The position numbers and the translations under genes were made by a program. This document shows positions 41,978 through 46,884 of a stretch of 46,884 bases of DNA, in pieces (the first letter of the stretch is position 1; every line of letters begins with the position of its first letter). Source of the stretch: JAGBWK01 sp964462445. Its GTDB lineage: Bacteria > Bacteroidota > Bacteroidia > Bacteroidales > Muribaculaceae. The stretch lies in NCBI GenBank assembly GCA_964462445.1, contig CAYWXG010000016.1, forward strand, positions 1 to 46,884, written 5' to 3'. Under the pieces are notes generated by a model, which saw nothing but the letters and a program-made list of their open reading frames with translations, was not told the DNA's origin and did not search any database.

Positions 41978-43246
41978 GTTAATAATGTCAAATCCGGTGT
42001 ATTTGCGCAAACATTCAGGCACCACGATTCCCTCGGGAGTCTGATTGTTTTCCAAAATTGCTGCTACGATACGCGGCAAAGCGAGAGCCGAACCGTTGAG
42101 CGTGTGGCATAGTTGAGGTTTCTTATCCTCGCCACGGTAACGGCATTTTAGACGTGATGCTTGATAGGTCTCAAAGTTAGAAACCGACGATACTTCCAAC
42201 CAACGTTGTTGTGCCGCTGAGTACACTTCAAAGTCAAATGTAATAGCCGATGTGAAACTCATATCGCCACCGCACAGACGAAGTATATGCCATGGTAGTC
42301 CGAGGCGTTCGAGCAACGACTGAACGTGGTCTTTCATCTCCTCAAGAGCGGCATATGAGTTCTCCGGCTTTTCGATACGCACGATTTCAACTTTGTCGAA
42401 TTGGTGCAAACGATTGAGACCGCGAACATCCTTGCCATAACTACCCGCTTCACGACGCCAACATGCCGAGTAAGCGCAATTCTTTATCGGTAGTTGATTA
42501 TCATTGAGGATAACATCACGATATATGTTGGTCACGGGTACCTCGGCAGTAGGTATCAAATAAAGATTGTCGAGGGGTGCATGATACATCTGTCCTTCCT
42601 TGTCGGGGAGCTGACCTGTGCCGTAGCCCGATGCTTCATTGACAACGTAAGGGGGCTGCACTTCGGTGTAACCGGCTTCGTTGGCTGAATCGAGGAAGAA
42701 TTGAATGAGGGCGCGTTGCAGGCGGGCTCCTTTGCCAATATATAGCGGGAAACCGGCACCGGCAATTTTAACGCCGAGGTCGAAGTCGATGATATTATAC
42801 TTCTTCGCAAGTTCCCAGTGAGGAAGAGCATCGGCAGGAAGATTGGGCATCACACCACCCTCTTTCTCTACTACGTTGTCCTCAGCTGTTTTTCCTTCCG
42901 GCACAGCCTCACAGGGGATATTGGGTATTGACAGACGCAAGTCGAGAATTTCTTTTTCTACGGCTTCGAGTTCTGCTGCATATTTCTTTTGTTCCTCTTT
43001 ACCCTTTGCTACTTCAGCTTTGGCTACTTCGGCGGCTTCACGCTCGCCGGCTTTCATTAACTTGCCGATTTCGGCTGCCGATTTGTTGAGCGACGCTGCT
43101 ATATTGTCGGCTGAAAGTTGCAATGCGCGACGGTGTTCATCGAGTGAGAGGATAGCTTCAATCTTTTCTTTACCATCAAATCCTTTGACCATTAAGCGGT
43201 CAATAATATATTGGGGATTCTCCTTTATTTGTTGAATTGTCAACAT
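41975..43246 (-). CDS. serS: Seryl-tRNA synthetase
   Basis: A 423-residue class II synthetase. The N-terminal coiled-coil arm (about 30-105, rich in Lys, Glu and Ala) binds the long variable arm of tRNA-Ser. The catalytic domain shows NCAYSACWRREAGSYGKDVRGLNRLHQFDKVE (motif 2), then EVSSVSNFETYQASR and LNGSALALPRIVAAILENNQ (motif 3). Normal length. It lies 62 bp downstream of the GatB/YqeY gene and is probably co-transcribed with it. Confidence 0.97.
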   Translation of the reverse strand: MLTIQQIKENPQYIIDRLMVKGFDGKEKIEAILSLDEHRRALQLSADNIAASLNKSAAEIGKLMKAGEREAAEVAKAEVAKGKEEQKKYAAELEAVEKEILDLRLSIPNIPCEAVPEGKTAEDNVVEKEGGVMPNLPADALPHWELAKKYNIIDFDLGVKIAGAGFPLYIGKGARLQRALIQFFLDSANEAGYTEVQPPYVVNEASGYGTGQLPDKEGQMYHAPLDNLYLIPTAEVPVTNIYRDVILNDNQLPIKNCAYSACWRREAGSYGKDVRGLNRLHQFDKVEIVRIEKPENSYAALEEMKDHVQSLLERLGLPWHILRLCGGDMSFTSAITFDFEVYSAAQQRWLEVSSVSNFETYQASRLKCRYRGEDKKPQLCHTLNGSALALPRIVAAILENNQTPEGIVVPECLRKYTGFDIIN

Positions 43247-43308
43247 AGCGACTTAAAATTATTTTTCCATTGGGGCACCGTGACAGCACCCTTTATATAC
43301 CTATTTTT

Positions 43309-43758
43309 TTACGACAATAGTTCTTTCACTTTTGCTGAAATAGCTCGTCCGTCAGCACGTCCGGCAAGCGCTTTACTTGCCACTCCCATCACCTTGCCCA
43401 TCATTTTGGCATCGGTGGCACCAACTTCGGCTATGATTTTTTTGAGTTCGGCTGTAAGTTCCTCCTCCGACAATTGCTTGGGGAGATACTCTTCAATCAC
43501 AGCCACTTCGGCGAGTTCGTTTTCGGCGAGTTCGGGGCGATTTTGCTCCGAATAGATAGCGGCACTTTCGCGACGCTGTTTCGCCATTTTCACCAATATT
43601 TTAGTTGCGGCTTCATCGGAAAGCGTTCCATCTCCTCCCTTGGCGGTCTTTGCTTCAAGAAATTCCTTTTTGATACCACGAAGCGCTTCGAGGCGCACGC
43701 GATCTTTTGCAAGCATCGCCTTTTTGATATCCTCTGATATTTTGTCAAATAAATCCAT
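43309..43758 (-). CDS. GatB/YqeY domain protein
   Basis: A 149-residue helical protein of the YqeY family, related to the C-terminal tRNA-recognition domain of GatB. The start MDLFDKISEDIKKAMLAKDRVRLEALRGIK and the later 'K..RES...y....R.ela..E..E...i..YLP.ql' pattern are typical. A role in tRNA-dependent amidation or tRNA binding is suggested by homology but not established. It is the first gene of the yqeY-serS unit, with a TAACTTTG box (43792-43799, minus) 34 bp upstream. Confidence 0.9.
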   Translation of the reverse strand: MDLFDKISEDIKKAMLAKDRVRLEALRGIKKEFLEAKTAKGGDGTLSDEAATKILVKMAKQRRESAAIYSEQNRPELAENELAEVAVIEEYLPKQLSEEELTAELKKIIAEVGATDAKMMGKVMGVASKALAGRADGRAISAKVKELLS

Positions 43759-43791
43759 TATCGGTCTATATAATCTGAATTATAACGACTA

Positions 43792-43799
43792 CAAAGTTA
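43792..43799 (-). promoter_or_regulatory. -7 promoter box of the yqeY-serS unit
   Basis: The minus strand reads TAACTTTG, a perfect TAnnTTTG match. Confidence 0.55.
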
Positions 43800-43865
43800 C
43801 GTATTTTTATTTATTTAATAAGGTAATTTCTTAGTATTTTATAAAAATTACGCGGAAAAATTTAC

Positions 43866-44198
43866 CTACAATTCCTCTGTGACTTTCTCCGAGTCAGGTT
43901 CGTCAGAGTTATCCGGCTCCCGACCCCCTTTTTGATTGCGGCGACTAATATCATTGCCTACTTTAATTACAAAGATTATCACCGAACAAACAAAGGTTAC
44001 AGCATTGCAAATTATCAACGGGATGTTACCTAACAAAATTCCTTGTATTGCAAAAAACAAACTGCCGAATCCCAGCAATAAAAAAGTGGGCAACGCTATT
44101 CCATCTGTCTTGCGTGTGCGAATCGTATAATATGCCTGTGGCAAATACCCCAACAACAAACAAATACTACCTGAGTAGCCAACTAATTCAACTATCAT
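43866..44198 (-). CDS. SemiSWEET/PQ-loop-type small transporter
   Basis: About 110 residues from the ATG at 44198; ATG at 44210 is nearly as good, and the frame extends upstream to 44300 without homology. Three membrane helices and the PQ-loop motif are visible: IVELVGYSGSICLLLGYLPQAYYTIRTRKTDGIALPTF. SemiSWEETs are dimeric half-transporters for sugars; some PQ-loop relatives carry other solutes. A TATTTTTG box on the minus strand (44220-44227) lies so close that the mRNA would be nearly leaderless, which supports the short start. The C terminus is a charged tail. The gene is divergent from the next. Confidence 0.75.
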   Translation of the reverse strand: MIVELVGYSGSICLLLGYLPQAYYTIRTRKTDGIALPTFLLLGFGSLFFAIQGILLGNIPLIICNAVTFVCSVIIFVIKVGNDISRRNQKGGREPDNSDEPDSEKVTEEL

Positions 44199-44352
44199 AA
44201 TTTTAATCATTAATTTTCTCAAAAATAACACATTTTCATATAAAATAAAAACTCTAGCCTCGAAAAATTTGTTGCCCCACTCATCCTCTATATGCAACAA
44301 TATTTTTACAAAAATTCAACCTTTTATTATATTGAATTTTGAAGATATTTTA

Positions 44353-44360
44353 TATCTTTG
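44353..44360 (+). promoter_or_regulatory. -7 promoter box of the secreted DUF6359-like gene
   Basis: TATCTTTG matches TAnnTTTG; it leaves a leader of about 107 nt before the ATG at 44474. The frame open upstream of that ATG (from 44339) overlaps this promoter and is therefore not coding. Confidence 0.6.
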
Positions 44361-44473
44361 CAAAAAGGATTAATACCATTAGCCAAAAGGGCAAGCAAAT
44401 TAGTCTATTTTGCCGATTTTCAGATATCTTGAATCATAAATCAACAAATATATTAACAAAAAATCAATTTTCT

Positions 44474-46075
44474 ATGAAGAAATTTTTACTCTCATTAGCC
44501 ACAGTGCTTTGCGCAGGTGCTTTCGCTTCTGCCGACGATGTTACAGTAGCTATTGCTGCTTCCAACTTCACCGCTAATGCAAATAATGCAAAAATTGCGA
44601 CTTACTCAGCTGAAGGATTCACTTTCACTTTGAATCAAGCAAGCTCTTCAACAGCCAATCGCTTGTCGGACACTGATCACCTTCGCGTCTACTCTGGAGC
44701 TGAATTTACAATCTCAGGCGACAATGGTCAAACTATCACCGGTTTGACTTTCACTACTACAGGGACAACCTATAACAAATTCAACGATTTCACTTATAGT
44801 GGAACAACCGGAACATGGACCGGAACTGCGGCAAATTCCGTTACCATAACCAACTCTGCTCAAGCTCGCGTTAAACAAATTGTTATCACCTACACAGAAG
44901 CAGGTGGTGTAGTTGTTCCAGTGCCCACTTTCTCTATCGAGCCGGGTACTTTCTCTGAAGCTCAAACTGTAGAATTGTCGGCCGAAGACGGTTGCACCAT
45001 CTACTACACCCTTGATGGTCAAAACCCCACCGACGACACTGCCGATGGTAGCTCTATCAAATATTCTGCACCCATCTCAATTTCTGAAACTACTACTATC
45101 AAAGCGATTGCTGTTGATGCCGACGACAACTTCTCTAACATCGTTAGCGGCACTTACAAAATCGTAGAACTACTTGAGGGTGCAACAGGTTCAGGTACTG
45201 AAGCCGACCCCTACAACCCCATCGCCGCTTACAATGAAGGTCTTATGGATCGCACCGCCACTATTTATGTTAAAGGTACTATCGTTTCTATCGTAGAAGT
45301 TAGCACCAGCTATGGTAACGCTTCTTATTACATCTCAGAAGACGGAACTGAAACCAACCAACTTTATATCTATCGTGGCTACTACCTTGAAGGTGAAAAA
45401 TTCACTGCTGAAGATCAAATCAAAGTTGGTGACGTGGTTGTAGTTAAAGGTGCTACCACTACCTACTACAATGTTCCCCAAATAGGTGCATACAACGAAC
45501 TCGTTTCAATCAATGGCAGTGGCGCTACTGACGAACCGGACGAACCCGTTGTTCTTGAAGGTGACGGTTCTGACTCTAATCCCTTCACTGTTGCCGACGT
45601 TATCGCAATCGATCCCTCTGAAACAACTTCTAACGAAGAATATCCCGACAAATATTGGGTAAAAGGCTACATTGCCGGTTTCATAAACTCTTCTAACGCT
45701 TTCATATTCGGCACTACCGATGCAGTTGAAACTAACATATTCCTCGCTCCAACCGCCGACTGCACCGACAAGAGCCTTTGCGTTCCCGTTCAGCTCCCCA
45801 CCGGAGACGTTCGTACTGCACTCAACCTCGTTAACAATGCTTCTAACCTCGGAAAAGAAGTTTACGTATATGGCAACATCTACAAATACTTCCAACTTCC
45901 CGGTGTTAGGAACGTTACAGATTACAAACTCGATCCTTCAGGCATCGCTGACGTAGAACTCGACAACAACGCTCCCGTTGAATACTTCAACCTCCAAGGT
46001 GTTCGCGTTGCTAACCCCGAAAACGGTCTTTACATCATGCGTCAAGGCGACAAAGTGGTTAAAGTTATCAAATAA
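44474..46075 (+). CDS. Secreted modular protein with chitobiase-like, OB-like and DUF6359-like domains
   Basis: A 533-residue protein. The ATG at 44474 gives a good signal peptide (FLLSLATVLCAGAFASA). Modules: an N-terminal beta-sandwich (about 22-145); a CHB_HEX_C-type Ig-like domain (about 155-235, with YYTLDGQNPT and TTIKAIAVD); an OB-like domain (about 240-345); a DUF6359-like domain (about 360-485, with YWVKGYIAGF, TNIFLAPTADCTDK and VPVQLPTGDVRTALNL); and a short C-terminal sorting-type segment (EYFNLQGVRVANPENGLYIMRQGDKVVKVIK). It shares the OB-DUF6359 core with the two lipoproteins at 17659 and 20098 but is not lipidated. Surface or secreted; function unknown. Confidence 0.75.
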   Translation: MKKFLLSLATVLCAGAFASADDVTVAIAASNFTANANNAKIATYSAEGFTFTLNQASSSTANRLSDTDHLRVYSGAEFTISGDNGQTITGLTFTTTGTTYNKFNDFTYSGTTGTWTGTAANSVTITNSAQARVKQIVITYTEAGGVVVPVPTFSIEPGTFSEAQTVELSAEDGCTIYYTLDGQNPTDDTADGSSIKYSAPISISETTTIKAIAVDADDNFSNIVSGTYKIVELLEGATGSGTEADPYNPIAAYNEGLMDRTATIYVKGTIVSIVEVSTSYGNASYYISEDGTETNQLYIYRGYYLEGEKFTAEDQIKVGDVVVVKGATTTYYNVPQIGAYNELVSINGSGATDEPDEPVVLEGDGSDSNPFTVADVIAIDPSETTSNEEYPDKYWVKGYIAGFINSSNAFIFGTTDAVETNIFLAPTADCTDKSLCVPVQLPTGDVRTALNLVNNASNLGKEVYVYGNIYKYFQLPGVRNVTDYKLDPSGIADVELDNNAPVEYFNLQGVRVANPENGLYIMRQGDKVVKVIK

Positions 46076-46105
46076 TCCAACGATACACATTTAACAACAG
46101 ATACC

Positions 46106-46143
46106 ATAGAGGCGACTCCCCGCGAGCCGCCTCTATTTTTTTA
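46106..46143 (+). terminator. Terminator of the secreted DUF6359-like gene
   Basis: ATAGAGGCG (46106-46114) and CGCCTCTAT (46128-46136) form a 9-bp perfect stem followed by seven T. Confidence 0.85.
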
Positions 46144-46151
46144 CCTTATTG

Positions 46152-46316
46152 CGTCAGCCCTCATATCGTTCCACCGTGTCAGCCTTATGGAGCGAAGGCT
46201 TACCAGCCTTCGTCATCACCACTATATTGTGGCGCCAGCCTATGGACTGAGGGCTTACCAGCCCTCATATCATTCCACCGCGTCAGCCCTATGGAGCGAA
46301 GGCTTACCAGCCTTCG
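46152..46316. repeat. Cluster of palindromic repeats, left of tRNA-Asn
   Basis: Three palindromes at 46193-46212, 46248-46267 and 46297-46316 alternate between type A (CGAAGGCTTACCAGCCTTCG) and type B (TGAGGGCTTACCAGCCCTCA). They are joined by conserved spacers containing GTCAGCC(t/c)TATGGA. Unit spacing is 55 and 49 bp. No protein-coding signal was seen. Confidence 0.85.
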
Positions 46317-46459
46317 ATTTCTCCCGGATGATAGTGCGAAGCTCCCTTCCGCCCCTCACATCGTCAACCATAACATTATCTTTTCCACTTTTCCTACCTA
46401 TTTTTTTAATAAATAATAAAAAAGTAGGGCAAAATGTTGCACAATAAAAAAAATAACCG

Positions 46460-46467
46460 TACATTTG
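46460..46467 (+). promoter_or_regulatory. -7 promoter box of tRNA-Asn
   Basis: TACATTTG matches TAnnTTTG, 42 bp before the tRNA. Confidence 0.6.
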
Positions 46468-46509
46468 CATCGCAAAAGTTGATAAAGAGTTATCAATATA
46501 GCAAACAAT

Positions 46510-46583
46510 GCTTCAGTAGCTCAGTTGGTTAGAGCACCTGACTGTTAATCAGGGGGTCGTTGGTTCAAGCCCATCCTGAAGCG
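46510..46583 (+). tRNA. tRNA-Asn (anticodon GTT)
   Basis: A cloverleaf with acceptor GCTTCAG/CTGAAGC, D arm GCTC...GAGC, anticodon stem CCTGA/TCAGG around CTGTTAA (anticodon GTT), a five-base variable loop, and T loop TTCAAGC. The T stem GTTGG/CCATC carries one U-U mismatch. Discriminator G; CCA is not encoded. Own promoter and terminator. Confidence 0.92.
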
Positions 46584-46586
46584 CAA

Positions 46587-46622
46587 AAAGAGATGTCGAA
46601 TTTTCGGCATCTCTTTTTTTTG
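46587..46622 (+). terminator. Terminator of tRNA-Asn
   Basis: AAAGAGATG and CATCTCTTT form a stem, extended by CGAA/TTCG, and are followed by a T run. Confidence 0.85.
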
Positions 46623-46649
46623 TCACACCCGGACACAAACCGCCCCAAC

Positions 46650-46884
46650 CTATGGGCTGAGGGTCTATGGACTGAGCGTCAGCCTATGGAATGAGGGCTT
46701 ATCAGCCCTCACAATCGTGCGAAGCACGGGAAAGCGTAGCGAAACTCTCGGACAGGAAAGGGAACCCCACCGCGTCAGCCCATGGAGCGAAGGCTTACCA
46801 GCCTTCGTCATCACCACAACATTGTGGCGTCAGCCTATGGACTGAGGGCTTACCAGCCCTCATATCATTCCACCGCGTCAGCCC
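46650..46884. repeat. Cluster of palindromic repeats, right of tRNA-Asn, running off the window
   Basis: Palindromes at 46692-46711 (type B with TTATCA loop), 46788-46807 (type A) and 46843-46862 (type B), plus the start of a further spacer at 46875. Between the first two lies CGTGCGAAGCACG with AAAGCGTAGC, as in the unit at 40385. The array continues beyond the window edge. Confidence 0.85.

Noticed and set aside
44339..44473. N-terminal extension of the secreted DUF6359-like protein
   Set aside because: It overlaps a strong promoter box at 44353-44360, and the ATG at 44474 gives a clean signal peptide.
46187..46447. Reading frame of 86 residues across the palindromic repeats
   Set aside because: It consists of repeated DNA read through by chance; no protein pattern and no promoter of its own.
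46152..46884. Possible CRISPR array
   Set aside because: Repeats alternate in sequence, spacers are themselves conserved between units, and spacing is irregular. There are no cas genes in the window.

Overview
The window looks like a bacterium of the order Bacteroidales, possibly Muribaculaceae (family placement is a guess). The evidence is the recurring Bacteroidetes-type -7 promoter box TAnnTTTG in front of most transcription units, the near absence of Shine-Dalgarno sequences, and typical gene families: DUF4271, lipoproteins with DUF5689- and DUF6359-like domains next to a TonB-dependent receptor, and a TPR/outer-membrane-barrel pair. A run of exactly 100 N at 6793-6892 shows it is a draft assembly.

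Layout. 222-5767 (minus strand): a Na/Pi cotransporter - LOG hydrolase - DUF4271 - hemD operon, then a U32-peptidase-type RNA hydroxylase gene. 5886-6217: a divergently transcribed, strongly structured non-coding RNA candidate. 6428-13176: an AT-rich, co-directional block of eight genes. It has three small membrane proteins, a Vps4/FtsH-like AAA+ ATPase, a secreted protein with DnaJ-like CxxC motifs, a WG-repeat secreted protein, a Big2-domain secreted protein, and a mini-paralogue of the WG protein. The block ends in a perfect 15-bp inverted repeat and is the best candidate here for an undescribed system. 13272-14588: an MscS-type channel (minus). 14702-22832: a TonB-dependent receptor and two modular surface lipoproteins that share an 826-bp identical 3' end. 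23073-24749: a phosphoethanolamine-transferase-like sulfatase-fold enzyme (minus). 24890-26490: metK behind a ~215-nt structured leader.

26622-26911 holds a minus-strand ncRNA candidate. 27064-32086 is a compact phage-head-like module (acidic scaffold-like protein, capsid-like protein, adaptor-like protein, portal, two unknown proteins). It has no recognisable terminase, tail, lysis or integrase gene, starts with a nested-stem RNA leader, and abuts recO with a 2-bp gap. This is the second strong candidate, either a domesticated phage structure or an old remnant. 32089-40360 is housekeeping: recO (minus), tRNA-Glu - rpsT - tRNA-Glu, dnaX, a large TPR protein and an outer-membrane barrel. 40450-43799 (minus) carries yqeY, serS and a RecD-like helicase. 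A SemiSWEET-like gene (minus) and another secreted DUF6359-like protein follow. The right end holds tRNA-Asn inside clusters of short palindromic repeats with compensatory base changes.

How the genes may work together. The receptor and its lipoproteins probably form one nutrient-capture unit at the outer membrane. In the AAA+ island, membrane anchors, a cytoplasmic unfoldase-like motor and exported partners are encoded with tight spacing, which suggests one envelope-associated machine of unknown function. Everything is read by eye from sequence. Family names rest on remembered motifs and no database search was run.
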